Source: Candidatus Woesearchaeota archaeon (GTDB taxonomy: Archaea; Nanobdellota; Nanobdellia; Woesearchaeales; UBA10216). Taken from it: 36,348 bases of DNA. Where the stretch lies: contig NZCN01000008.1 of the NCBI GenBank assembly GCA_002688315.1, positions 1 through 36,348 on the forward strand, given 5' to 3'. Below the pieces are notes generated by a model. That model did no database searches. It was not told the DNA's origin and worked only from the letters and a program-made list of their open reading frames with translations. A program made the position numbers and the translations under genes. Shown here one piece after another: positions 15,570 through 23,688 of the stretch. Position 1 is the first letter of the stretch. Every line of letters starts with the position of its first letter.

Positions 15570-17432
15570 TTATTTTCTAAGCAGCTTTATTGCAACTAAA
15601 GCGCCGCCACCCAAAACTACTATGTAGGCAAGCACTAGCATTATCATAAATGAGTTGCCTTCAAGGAAGCTTGTTTTTTCCTCATCAACAGTTGGTAGTG
15701 GTGCTACAACATCACCAGTGGTTACTTCAGCAGGTGGTGTTACTGTTGGAGGTGTGACAACAACTATGTCGTCTTTCTTAACATCTTCTGGTTGTTCTGG
15801 TTCAACAACTTCTTCGTCTCCACAAGCAACTTTCTTTAAAAGAATGCCGTCTACCACGCTTTTATCGCTGGTATCATAGTATGTTTCAACAGTAATTCTG
15901 TAGTTTTTAGGTTCTAAGTTTTCAGGTATAGGAACAATAAAGTTTACTGTTTTTTCCTTGTTTTCTTTAATCTCTATTTGGTCACTAACTTCAGAATGTT
16001 GAAGTTCAAGGCTTTCTATTCTTACATATGTGTCTTTTTCTTTGCGTGTTCCAGTGTTTCTTATTTCAACAGCTAGTTGAGCATCAGATTCACATGAAAT
16101 TGTTTGTGGTTGTAAGCTTAGTGATTTTATATCGATTTCATGAGCTTCTCTTTCAATTTTTAATGTAACAACCCAGTTTTCACCGTGTCTTGCTCCGTTT
16201 TCATCTTCTCCTAAAACTATGATTTTTAAGTCTTCACTTCCTCTGTTGGTTTTTTCATCTATATCAAACTCGACATCAACAACATCTGTTTCTTCTGTAG
16301 CAAGATTATTGCCGTCTACTTCTTTACGAACTTCAAGATCGCCGTTGTTTTCAACTTCTACAGTTATACGTTCAATTTGAACGTCTTCATCATCTTTGAA
16401 AAGGTTTTCAAGAGTGAAATCCATTAAAACATCAACGCCAGGTCTTACGTCTTCAACGTCATCCCCGTCATCAACATTTTCTTCATCACCATTGAATTTT
16501 ATTACTAAGTCTTCTATTTCTAGGTTATTTTCTGCTTGCATAGTAACCTTTGATGTTCCAGTTACTGTTGTAGAAGGCTGATTAGCGCCTCTTGTTGCAG
16601 CAAATGATATATCCAAAACATGGAATGATTTAGCCACTCCTTTTTCATCTACAGCATTAAGATTTTCAGGTATTCTTAATTCCTCAACAGATACTGTTGT
16701 GGATTCTCCTGCATCAAGGATAAGTCCTTCAGCAGGGATTGTTATGTCTTTGTATGCAAGATCAGCAAGTGATAATGAACCAGCTTTGCCAGCTTCACTT
16801 CCAAGTGTTACTGTTGCAGTAAGGTCTGTTAATTGTTCATTTCCTGTATTTGTTACAGTTATTGTTCCGGTTTCATTTCTTTCTCTATCATTTTCATCGT
16901 CGTCTCTTGGATTGCTTCTTCTTTGGCTTTTACTGCCAATGCTAAGATCGCCTACTTCAAGAGTAGGAGCAACGTCAACTACAGTTAGTGTAACTAATTC
17001 AGTATCAGATGAAGCATCTACGCCAAGATCTTTAGCTTCAAATTGAACATAATAAGTTCCAGCAGCTGTAAAGCTTGGAGTCCAGTTAAATTGTGCTTCA
17101 GTGTTACTAATATTAGTTAAATTAGCTTGAGTGCCTCCGAGGCTTGATATAATACTTTCTCCATCTGCGTTAGCAGTTCCTGTACAGGTTCCGCCAGATG
17201 TAGTTGAACATATAGTAAAGATAGTAAGAGGATCAGCAGCTGGCGAATCAGAGCCTGCTGTTAATATAAAATTAAATTTCAAAAGGTCGCCTTCATTAAC
17301 TGATTGCACACCAATATCTGGTAAGGTAGGCTGTGCAAAAGCAGCTACAGCTAAACCTACTAACATCAATAAGAAAACTGTTGCGAATTTGAATCTTTTC
17401 ATCATACCGATCCCCATTTTAAAAACATTCAT
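15570..17432 (-). CDS. large putative S-layer/surface protein
   Basis: 620 residues with a signal peptide (MKRFKFATVFLLMLVGLAVA), several Ig-like/CARDB-like beta repeats, and a C-terminal membrane anchor (IMLVLAYIVVLGGGALVAIK) followed by LLRK. Before the anchor is a Pro/Thr/Val-rich linker, a likely glycosylated stalk. This organisation matches predicted S-layer or cell-wall surface proteins of DPANN archaea. Highly acidic stretches (NVDDGDDVEDV) could bind cations. The signal peptide fits best from the tandem Met at 17405/17402, which has GGGGATCG upstream, so the true start may be there. A strong TATA (TTTATATAC) lies near 17481. Confidence 0.78.
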   Translation of the reverse strand: MNVFKMGIGMMKRFKFATVFLLMLVGLAVAAFAQPTLPDIGVQSVNEGDLLKFNFILTAGSDSPAADPLTIFTICSTTSGGTCTGTANADGESIISSLGGTQANLTNISNTEAQFNWTPSFTAAGTYYVQFEAKDLGVDASSDTELVTLTVVDVAPTLEVGDLSIGSKSQRRSNPRDDDENDRERNETGTITVTNTGNEQLTDLTATVTLGSEAGKAGSLSLADLAYKDITIPAEGLILDAGESTTVSVEELRIPENLNAVDEKGVAKSFHVLDISFAATRGANQPSTTVTGTSKVTMQAENNLEIEDLVIKFNGDEENVDDGDDVEDVRPGVDVLMDFTLENLFKDDEDVQIERITVEVENNGDLEVRKEVDGNNLATEETDVVDVEFDIDEKTNRGSEDLKIIVLGEDENGARHGENWVVTLKIEREAHEIDIKSLSLQPQTISCESDAQLAVEIRNTGTRKEKDTYVRIESLELQHSEVSDQIEIKENKEKTVNFIVPIPENLEPKNYRITVETYYDTSDKSVVDGILLKKVACGDEEVVEPEQPEDVKKDDIVVVTPPTVTPPAEVTTGDVVAPLPTVDEEKTSFLEGNSFMIMLVLAYIVVLGGGALVAIKLLRK

Positions 17433-17523
17433 TTTATTATTATTCAGTTACTATTTGAATTTGTTTCTATAAAGTAGTATATAAATGTTTCGATTTGTAC
17501 GTTTTTTCTTCACAAATCTTTTG

Positions 17524-17799
17524 TTATTGCTTATCAGAATTCTGCTGTTTGCCGTATATTTTCTTGGCGTCTTCTTCAACCATTTCTTTCAAACTTTTGT
17601 CTTTATTCAGGTCTACGGAAGCTATATTAATTTCTTCTATATCCTCTATTTTTGGGAGGGTTTTAACATCAACCGACTCTTCTCTGGTTTTTACTTTAAG
17701 CAGCTCCTTGGCTTTTTTCATGGCTTCTGCATAATTTGATACAAGGCCGCTTTTTAGCAGTGTTCTTGCCAGTTTGCTGAGTTGTTCTTCTGTTTTCAT
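17524..17799 (-). CDS. small helical protein, related to its upstream neighbour
   Basis: A 91-residue, Lys/Glu-rich helical protein. Its first ~35 residues (KLARTLLKSGLVSNYAEAM) match the start of the upstream 152-residue protein (ELSKQLLSHGVVETPSEAV) in length and pattern. Both therefore appear to carry the same short helical domain, of unknown function. The ATG overlaps the upstream stop as ATGA, indicating translational coupling. There is no membrane helix. A partner or adaptor role is only a guess. Confidence 0.6.
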   Translation of the reverse strand: MKTEEQLSKLARTLLKSGLVSNYAEAMKKAKELLKVKTREESVDVKTLPKIEDIEEINIASVDLNKDKSLKEMVEEDAKKIYGKQQNSDKQ

Positions 17800-18254
17800 T
17801 TTTGCCCAAAATAAAATATTTTGTCTAAAGCAATATCTTTTTCAGAAAAGGGATTATCTTGGTTTTCATTAGTCTCTGATGTTTCAGCATTTGTTTCACT
17901 AGGAGTATCAGAACCGCTAGTATCAGAAGCTGCAGTAGTTTCAAGGGGAGCAACAGGTTTATCTTCTGCTTGCTTTTTAGCCAGTTCGTCAACTTGCTCC
18001 TTAAGCTTAATATGAATGTCATTCAAATTGATTATTGCTTCAGACATTTGCCTGACGTCAGAGGTAAGACTTCTGATAGTTTCTTTAAGATAGCTAATTT
18101 CATCTTCTTTTTGCGAAGCTTCTTTTGCTTTTTCAGAAGGCTGCTTCATCATCTCTTCAGCTCTAATCACAGCTTCAGAAGGTGTTTCAACAACCCCATG
18201 AGAAAGAAGCTGTTTAGAAAGCTCGTTTATTTTTTGTATTTCTTCAACATTCAT
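17796..18254 (-). CDS. coiled-coil protein, related to its downstream neighbour
   Basis: 152 residues. The N-terminal short helical domain (LSKQLLSHGVVETPSEAVIR) is shared with the downstream gene. A coiled coil follows (DEISYLKETIRSLTSDVRQM), then a Ser/Thr/Glu-rich disordered segment and a short aromatic tail (DKIFYFGQK). It is probably cytosolic. It lies between the surface-protein gene and the pilin-like operon. The function is unknown; the shared domain suggests the two proteins bind the same partner or each other. Confidence 0.6.
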   Translation of the reverse strand: MNVEEIQKINELSKQLLSHGVVETPSEAVIRAEEMMKQPSEKAKEASQKEDEISYLKETIRSLTSDVRQMSEAIINLNDIHIKLKEQVDELAKKQAEDKPVAPLETTAASDTSGSDTPSETNAETSETNENQDNPFSEKDIALDKIFYFGQK

Positions 18255-18319
18255 TTTCCATGCCTATATAATAATAGAACAGCTTTTTACTACGAAGCTA
18301 GTTTATAATGTTTTTCCAT

Positions 18320-19567
18320 TTAAGGACAAGCTAAAGGAGCAGGGCAAGCATATGGCGCATCTGGCTCAGTGCAGACTGAAGCCATCTTGCATCGGCAGCT
18401 TGCATCATTGTTCGGGTCATTCGCATATGTATTGCCGTAAAACAAGTTTGTTCCAAATTCATCAGGGTCAGATAAGTTAAGCTGGGTTAAATGATACGTA
18501 TCCAGTACAAATCCTCTAAACTTTGGAGCAGCTCTTGATATGCATGTTATGTTCCATAATGAGTCTTGCTGGTCTAGTGGGCACCTTGTTCCGAAAAAGC
18601 ACCAGTCTGTGTAAGTTTTTTCAATGCTTGCTCCTGCAGTTCCGTCAGGGTCAGGAATATCGCTCATAACAAAGGGGTTTATTAAGCTTTCAACTCCGCA
18701 GCAGCTTGAAATCTCGTCATCATCAGTAAATCTTGTAAGGAAGCTTGAACCATTTGTATCATGACGATACCGCCTCCATTCATTATGCAAGAAAAGATTT
18801 GTGAGATTCCATTGAGTTATGTTTGTCTGGTTGAAGACATTAGTGTATGTAGTTCCTAACAATGCTTGGCTTCCTACAGAGTAAAGCGGGTCTTCTATGC
18901 CTTCAAAGTTAAAAATAACAGAGACGTTTTCAGTGTTGTTCCACCATGCAAGCCCAGCGTTAACTGAATAATTAATTAGGATTTTAACTTCAACTTGGAA
19001 TGGCCCTGTATCGTCATTCTGGGAAAGGTTAATCTGGAAATTGGAATGAGTGTGAGTGAAGTTTGTCTGTATTTGCATTGTATCTTTTGATGCAGCTTCT
19101 ATGTCCTTGAGTCTTGATGTGAAGTTTCTGTCTCTCATCAATCCTAAACCATCCGGACATCCAGGGTATGCTGCATCCCAATCGCATATGCATGTTTCAA
19201 TATCTTTAAGTTCAAAGTTTGTTGGAATAAGAGGGTCAGGACAAGCAAGAGAGCCATTAAGCATAACTTGGGTAAAGTTTGAGTTAAGCTCATCGTAATT
19301 CGAAAATGCTGCTCCTCTCACTCTCAAGTATATGGCAAGCGCGTTTAATGCGCTATAGCTTGATGTCCTCATGGTTATTGGAATGTAAGATGTTTTTAGT
19401 GTTTCAACAAAATCATCAGCAACAGATATTCTGCTTTCTGTTGAAGGAATTTTATACTTAAGAGTGACTTGTGATTTAGGAGCAGATGAAATAAAAAGAA
19501 CAGAAATTATCAGAATCGCAATTATTGTAAAGAAAAAACCTTTCTTGTTTTTAAAAATCATTGCCAT
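18320..19567 (-). CDS. large secreted pilin-like surface protein
   Basis: About 415 residues. The N-terminus MAMIFKNKKGFFFTIIAILI has a short basic leader, then G-F-F-F and a hydrophobic helix, like type IV prepilins. The ectodomain is large, with several N-x-S/T sites (NLTNLF, NGSLAC) and many cysteines (CICDWDAAYPGC, SSCCGVES, CRCKMASVC), suggesting glycosylation and disulfides. The start is moved in from 19597 because AGAGGT sits just upstream of the ATG at 19567. It overlaps the end of the 183-residue pilin-like gene by 10 bases, so it is the last gene of a four-gene operon. Confidence 0.7.
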   Translation of the reverse strand: MAMIFKNKKGFFFTIIAILIISVLFISSAPKSQVTLKYKIPSTESRISVADDFVETLKTSYIPITMRTSSYSALNALAIYLRVRGAAFSNYDELNSNFTQVMLNGSLACPDPLIPTNFELKDIETCICDWDAAYPGCPDGLGLMRDRNFTSRLKDIEAASKDTMQIQTNFTHTHSNFQINLSQNDDTGPFQVEVKILINYSVNAGLAWWNNTENVSVIFNFEGIEDPLYSVGSQALLGTTYTNVFNQTNITQWNLTNLFLHNEWRRYRHDTNGSSFLTRFTDDDEISSCCGVESLINPFVMSDIPDPDGTAGASIEKTYTDWCFFGTRCPLDQQDSLWNITCISRAAPKFRGFVLDTYHLTQLNLSDPDEFGTNLFYGNTYANDPNNDASCRCKMASVCTEPDAPYACPAPLACP

Positions 19568-20109
19568 ACTCTTACCTCTGCTGTGATAGGCCCCCAAAAA
19601 TGCACGCTTTTGTTAACAGTTCCGAAAACAATTCTTTTGCTTGAAACCAGCAAGTCGCTTGTGTCTTGTCCTGTACCGCGTCCGTATATGACATCAGTGT
19701 CTAAAAGGATTTCAAAATTATATTGTTCTGGCACTAGCTTTTGCGTCACGTTTGCCAAAAATTGTGCAGACAAGTCAGTGTATAGTACAGGGTCATATCC
19801 ATGACAGTTTGGAGCGCATGCTCCATCAAGGTTAGAGTCAAAATACCGCTTAAATTCGTATGCCTGCTGCAAAAGAGTATTATCAGGGTCTGTGATATTA
19901 TTTGCTTTTAGCTGTTGTGTTAAAAAAGGGGTGTTAACTTCTTTTATTTTTGTCTGAGCAAGTGTGTTGATAAATTCTTGTGAAAGAACTTCAGGTTGGG
20001 AAGAGGAAGGATTGTAAGAAGATACAGCAAACACCAAAATCAGCCCGGTTGATACAACAAGCATAGCTACAAAAGCATCTATAGTGAAGTATTGCCCTCT
20101 TTTTGACAT
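19558..20109 (-). CDS. pilin-like membrane-anchored surface protein
   Basis: 183 residues, starting MSKRGQYFTIDAFVAMLVVS: a basic leader, a G-Q-Y-F-T-I-D junction and one hydrophobic helix, typical of archaeal pilin-like proteins. The ectodomain has a cysteine pair (DGACAPNCHGYD) and ends in a beta-rich segment. The ORF track begins 29 codons earlier. ACATTTAATAAC centred near 20137 is 27 bases before the chosen ATG, giving a leaderless start and an internal promoter. It overlaps the next gene by 10 bases. Confidence 0.7.
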   Translation of the reverse strand: MSKRGQYFTIDAFVAMLVVSTGLILVFAVSSYNPSSSQPEVLSQEFINTLAQTKIKEVNTPFLTQQLKANNITDPDNTLLQQAYEFKRYFDSNLDGACAPNCHGYDPVLYTDLSAQFLANVTQKLVPEQYNFEILLDTDVIYGRGTGQDTSDLLVSSKRIVFGTVNKSVHFWGPITAEVRVWQ

Positions 20110-20173
20110 GGATAGGTAATGATTTTCAAGAGTTATTAAATGTTTTGTTAGGATTAATTTGCTAAACTCTAAC

Positions 20174-20563
20174 TTATCCGCAATTAATTCCTCCAACAGT
20201 TACAAATAAGCTTCCAATTCCTGTTTTATTCTTGGAAATGTTTATTACATTGCCTTTTTCATCCTCAAAGTGGATGCAAAAGTCAGCGTCAACACCAAGA
20301 GTGTCTTTTAATTGTTTGTAATCTAAGTCACTTAAACTTTCTAATTTTTCAGCATCTACTTTAGTCCCATCCAAAAAGGAAAGTGATGAGTTTCTTGTTC
20401 CAGATATGGAAGAGACAAGTTTTGTGCTTTCTGTTTGCAAATCCTGGACTTTTGTTTCACTAAGCTTATCGCTGCTCAGAGAAAAAAAGAATATTATCAC
20501 TACAAGAAACAATGCAACTGCTATAAATGCATCTGTAGATACTGTTTGTCCTTTTGAATTCAT
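20174..20563 (-). CDS. small pilin-like protein
   Basis: A 129-residue protein with leader and helix MNSKGQTVSTDAFIAVALFL. The G-Q-T-V-S-T-D junction resembles the next gene's G-Q-Y-F-T-I-D. The C-terminal domain (LGVDADFCIHFEDEKGNVI, then GIGSLFVTVGGINCG) is shared with the upstream 113-residue gene, so they are tandem paralogues. A cysteine pair probably forms a disulfide. It is likely a minor pilin or pseudopilin exposed outside the membrane. Confidence 0.72.
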   Translation of the reverse strand: MNSKGQTVSTDAFIAVALFLVVIIFFFSLSSDKLSETKVQDLQTESTKLVSSISGTRNSSLSFLDGTKVDAEKLESLSDLDYKQLKDTLGVDADFCIHFEDEKGNVINISKNKTGIGSLFVTVGGINCG

Positions 20564-20584
20564 TTTAGCACATCATCCAATTAA

Positions 20585-20926
20585 TTATTCTCCGCATTTA
20601 TGTCCTCCGACAAGAGCATAACTGCTTCCTATGCACGGCTTATCTGCTATTTCAATCAAATTGCCGTTTTCATCTTCAAAATGAATTACAAATTCTGAAT
20701 TTACTCCTAAGCGTTTTTTAAGTTCATGGTATTCTGAGTTTGTAAACTCAAGTATTTTTTCATTGTTAATGCTGTCTCCTGCAATTATGCTATTCATAAT
20801 TATTTTTTGGTCTTGTTTTGTTTGCGATTCAGTATCACTAAAGAAAAAGATGATTAGGATAACAAAAACTAAAAACATCATCAGAACCAAGTTATCACTT
20901 ATTCCATTATGTTTTTTTGTTTTCAC
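20585..20926 (-). CDS. small pilin-like protein, paralogue of the next gene
   Basis: A 113-residue protein with a GTG start. The N-terminal helix (LVLMMFLVFVILIIFFF) follows a basic leader, and the C-terminal domain LGVNSEFVIHFEDENGNLI plus IGSSYALVGGHKCG is clearly related to the 129-residue neighbour. The leader lacks the G-Q-x-x-x-x-D pattern and shows GISDN instead, so processing may differ. It is the first gene of the operon, with GGGGTTAGA upstream. CIHF of the paralogue is VIHF here, so the cysteine pairing differs. Confidence 0.68.
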   Translation of the reverse strand: MKTKKHNGISDNLVLMMFLVFVILIIFFFSDTESQTKQDQKIIMNSIIAGDSINNEKILEFTNSEYHELKKRLGVNSEFVIHFEDENGNLIEIADKPCIGSSYALVGGHKCGE

Positions 20927-20954
20927 TCTAACCCCTTTTATGTTATATTGAAAA

Positions 20955-21644
20955 CTAATGTTTAAAAAGCTTTCTTATTATGCCAAATTTTTGAATTGGT
21001 AAAGGTTCTTTTTTTCTTATAAAACTATTAAGGCGTTTTTCAATTTGTTTCTGATTCTCAAACATGTTTTCCAGTTCCCGAAATTGTTTGCTATGGTGTA
21101 TTGCTCGGCCAGAGTTATTGTTAAACTTTAGTTTTTTATGGAGCATCTCATGATAGAGAAGGTAAGCGATTAGCTCTTCATCAGCATTCTTAAATAATGT
21201 GCTGACGTTTATTGTATCTGTATGATAATCGTATGTTGCAAGTCTTCTTCTTGAGTTTAAATTCCACTTTAAGTTTGGCCGTTCTATTGAGTTATGAAAA
21301 TATTTTGAGTTTATTTTGTTGAATATTTCTGAAAGCTGCTCATCTGGCTGCGTTTTTTGTGCAGATAAGTGAAGATTTTTTATGAAATTGTTGTAAAGGT
21401 CTATGTTTGTTGTTTTAGCTTTTTTTCTTAGTATTTTCAGCATTAATTCCTGTATCAATCCTATTCTAATCTCTTCATTTACAGTTTTCCATTCATGGCT
21501 AAGATTAAAGACAAGATTACTTCCAATTTTTTTAACATTTGCATTGTAAGGGCTGAATTTTTTAGAAAAAGTTGTTTTTACATTGTAGTTTAATTTTTCA
21601 TTTGGGAACAATCTAATAAATGCTTGCTCAATCAGTTCATTCAT
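20955..21644 (-). CDS. SprT-like/M48-like putative metalloprotease
   Basis: About 229 residues. The zinc site LLYHEMLHKKLKF (HExxH), followed about 15-20 residues later by AIHHSKQFRELE, gives the three-histidine arrangement of SprT/WSS1-like and related zincins. The preceding strand DTINVSTLFKNADEELIAYL is typical of the fold. There is no signal peptide, so it is probably cytosolic, possibly in protein quality control or DNA-protein crosslink repair. The start at the second ATG is chosen because GAGGT lies 9 bases before it. It overlaps the aRF1 stop by 8 bases. Confidence 0.7.
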   Translation of the reverse strand: MNELIEQAFIRLFPNEKLNYNVKTTFSKKFSPYNANVKKIGSNLVFNLSHEWKTVNEEIRIGLIQELMLKILRKKAKTTNIDLYNNFIKNLHLSAQKTQPDEQLSEIFNKINSKYFHNSIERPNLKWNLNSRRRLATYDYHTDTINVSTLFKNADEELIAYLLYHEMLHKKLKFNNNSGRAIHHSKQFRELENMFENQKQIEKRLNSFIRKKEPLPIQKFGIIRKLFKH

Positions 21645-22740
21645 GAATTTCATACCTCAATATTGCTCCAATACCGCCAAATTCTTTTAATTGTATGCCT
21701 TCTCTTGTTTCCACAGAGATTATTTCAACTTTTGTGCCGTACTTTGCTGCTTCCTCTTCAAAGTAAGCAATGTTTTCGTCAGAAAGCGATTCTGAAAGCA
21801 GCAGCAAATCAACCGCGCCCATCTGAAGTTTCTTAATGACATCATCGTTTCCATAGCTAACCATTTTATCATTTTTTGCCAAGTATTCGAAAAATTTGTT
21901 CATTACTTTTTTTTCTGAAGCTAATTCTTCTTTGGCAAGAATATCCTGGCTTGAGTCCAACAGTTCCTGCAAACCAAATTCATCTGTGTAAGTAATGTCT
22001 TTAATAGCTATTACTTTTTTTCTTAGTTCAGAAGTTATGAAATCTCCATCAAGGAATTCTTGTTTAGTGTGTCCTGGACCTCCCACTATTATGCCTTTCA
22101 GGTTTTTGTTTTCAAAAAATGCGTCTTTCAAATGCTCTCCCATTCTAATGTAGAATTCTTTTGCAGCGTTTTCTCTTATCCTGCCGAATCTTGCTGCGCT
22201 TTGCCCGCCTGCTCGCATTTTTCCTGGAACATTTGAAGTATGCTTGGAAAGAACAGTAACGCTTTTTCCTTTCAAGCTTGCGATTATGCCTTCCCTTCTG
22301 TCTATTAAAACAAGGCCGTAAACTTCTTTTACCTGAAGCATTTCTATGAGCAAGTCAAGAAGAAAAGTTTTATCACACCTGTAAAGTTTCATTTGGATAG
22401 GAATTGGAGGTTCTAAGCTCCATACTTTAAAATCCTGCTTTCCTTCAGGCGCTATATTTCCTGAGAAAACAGCCAACCCATTTTCAGGTGTTTTTTTGAA
22501 CAATCTTAAGTGCTGCACCATTCTTTCCAAAGCATCTATGACGTTCTTTCTGGTGGATGCAGATTTTATGTTTGCAGCAGTTCCTTGTTCCTGCTGAAGC
22601 TGCTGTATTATCTTATTCAAGTCATAACCTACAGGAACGTAAATAGTAACTAGTTCAGTGTGCCTGCCTTTGTGCTGCCCAAGCTCTTTGATGAATGCTT
22701 TCAGGTCGTGCTGTTGCTTGGCAGTAATCTTAGATACCAT
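21637..22740 (-). CDS. prf1: archaeal peptide chain release factor 1
   Basis: A 367-residue class I release factor that reads all three stop codons and triggers peptide release. The N domain has NIKSASTRKNVIDAL (the NIKS stop-codon motif, ~residue 77) and the M domain AGGQSAARFGRIREN (the GGQ catalytic motif). The C domain ends in VEIISVETREGIQLKEFGGIGAILRY. It is about 40-50 residues shorter than usual archaeal aRF1. The missing part appears to be the minidomain between LLLLSESLSDENI and EEEAAKYGTKV. It leads a two-gene unit with the SprT-like protease. Confidence 0.95.
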   Translation of the reverse strand: MVSKITAKQQHDLKAFIKELGQHKGRHTELVTIYVPVGYDLNKIIQQLQQEQGTAANIKSASTRKNVIDALERMVQHLRLFKKTPENGLAVFSGNIAPEGKQDFKVWSLEPPIPIQMKLYRCDKTFLLDLLIEMLQVKEVYGLVLIDRREGIIASLKGKSVTVLSKHTSNVPGKMRAGGQSAARFGRIRENAAKEFYIRMGEHLKDAFFENKNLKGIIVGGPGHTKQEFLDGDFITSELRKKVIAIKDITYTDEFGLQELLDSSQDILAKEELASEKKVMNKFFEYLAKNDKMVSYGNDDVIKKLQMGAVDLLLLSESLSDENIAYFEEEAAKYGTKVEIISVETREGIQLKEFGGIGAILRYEIHE

Positions 22741-22753
22741 TTTTCACCAGGGT

Positions 22754-22879
22754 ATGTTCTATTCAACTAAAGCTGAAGCTATTAAAGAAGAAGTAAATTT
22801 TTCACTATTGCAACTTTTTATGTTTACCATAGTTGTAATTGTACTAATCATAGTATTTAAAGGTTTGTTTCATCGATAG
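22754..22879 (+). CDS. possible 41-residue single-pass membrane microprotein
   Basis: Below the ORF-track cut-off as a separate gene. MFYSTKAEAIKEEVNFSLLQ is followed by one long hydrophobic helix (LFMFTIVVIVLIIVFKG) and a basic end (FHR). The composition is that of a real membrane anchor. The start is only 13 bases from the divergent aRF1 ATG, so promoter and RBS are unclear. It could also be chance in AT-rich DNA. Confidence 0.35.
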   Translation: MFYSTKAEAIKEEVNFSLLQLFMFTIVVIVLIIVFKGLFHR

Positions 22880-22940
22880 ATTTATCAAAAACGTTAAATA
22901 AGCTGCCAGAACTCCAAAGCAAATAGTTATCGGTGATAAA

Positions 22941-23435
22941 ATGGATGACAGAGAATTTATGGATTATGTTGCTGAAAGAGTAACCACTAGATTAAGGCCA
23001 TTGCTTAACGATGAAGATTTTGAGAGTGTTTTAAGACAGAGTCATGATATAGACTCTTCTAGCGAAGGTTATTCTTGGGATATATCTGCTAGAATAAAGC
23101 TAGAATATCTTGGTTTCGACTTATATAATATTGCTTGGAATGTACAGAAAATCGCTACTTTTCCTAAAGAAGAAGACATACTTCCTTACTTAAATTCAAA
23201 AGGTATTCTTCCACAAGCAACAGTAAAAACTTACAAAGATATTGATTTAAGTTCTTATGACGGATACATTAATTGTTCAGTTTCCGAAGATTTTTCTGTA
23301 ATTATTGGTATTGACAAAGATTCAGACATGGGGATACCTGTTGAGGTAGGACAAACACTCGAAACAGCATTAGATCATTTGTTAGACCATGTTGTTAAGC
23401 AATATCAAACAGATGACGAATTCGATGAATTCTAG
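22941..23435 (+). CDS. hypothetical acidic protein
   Basis: A 164-residue protein beginning MDDREFMDYVAERVTTRL, with an acidic end (DDEFDEF). It is mixed alpha/beta with an aromatic centre. There is no membrane segment, metal site or known motif. A good Shine-Dalgarno GGTGAT (22932-22937) lies just before the ATG, so it has a leader and may be co-transcribed with the microprotein. tRNA-Pro follows 51 bases downstream. Confidence 0.55.
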   Translation: MDDREFMDYVAERVTTRLRPLLNDEDFESVLRQSHDIDSSSEGYSWDISARIKLEYLGFDLYNIAWNVQKIATFPKEEDILPYLNSKGILPQATVKTYKDIDLSSYDGYINCSVSEDFSVIIGIDKDSDMGIPVEVGQTLETALDHLLDHVVKQYQTDDEFDEF

Positions 23436-23486
23436 TTTAAAACATCAATAGATTTAAAAACATCACATAAACCACATAAGCCCATT

Positions 23487-23560
23487 GGGGCTATAGTGTA
23501 GCTTGGCTATCACTTCTGGTTTGGGGCCAGACAACCCCGGTTCGAATCCGGGTAGCCCCG
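23487..23560 (+). tRNA. tRNA-Pro (TGG), intron-less
   Basis: Acceptor GGGGCTA/TAGCCCC, anticodon arm TCTGG-TTTGGGG-CCAGA with anticodon UGG and G37, and T arm CCCGG-TTCGAAT-CCGGG. The next base is G where an A73 discriminator is more usual for Pro. A TATA-like GATTTAAAAAC lies about 30 bases upstream. Part of its 3' end is duplicated just downstream. Confidence 0.92.
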
Positions 23561-23627
23561 TTGAGCATAGCGAAATGGGGTTAGACGGTTCCCGAACGCA
23601 AGTGAGGATACCGGGTAGCCCCGTTGA
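23548..23627 (+). repeat. 17-bp direct repeat of the tRNA-Pro 3' end
   Basis: CCGGGTAGCCCCGTTGA occurs at 23548-23564 (the tRNA T-arm and acceptor end plus 5 flanking bases) and again at 23611-23627. The 46 bases between contain a ghost of the T arm (GGTTCCCGAA). It looks like an attachment-site-type duplication or a partial tRNA copy. Confidence 0.75.
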
Positions 23628-23688
23628 AAACCATAATGTTTTTAAACAGGCGTTAAGTTTCGTTATTCGTGAGGATTTTGGGTTTAAA

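Noticed and set aside
23503-23688. N-terminal extension of the eL43 ORF in the track
   Set aside because: These 62 codons are translated tRNA-Pro and its duplicated 3' end; eL43 homologues start at MAAERF.
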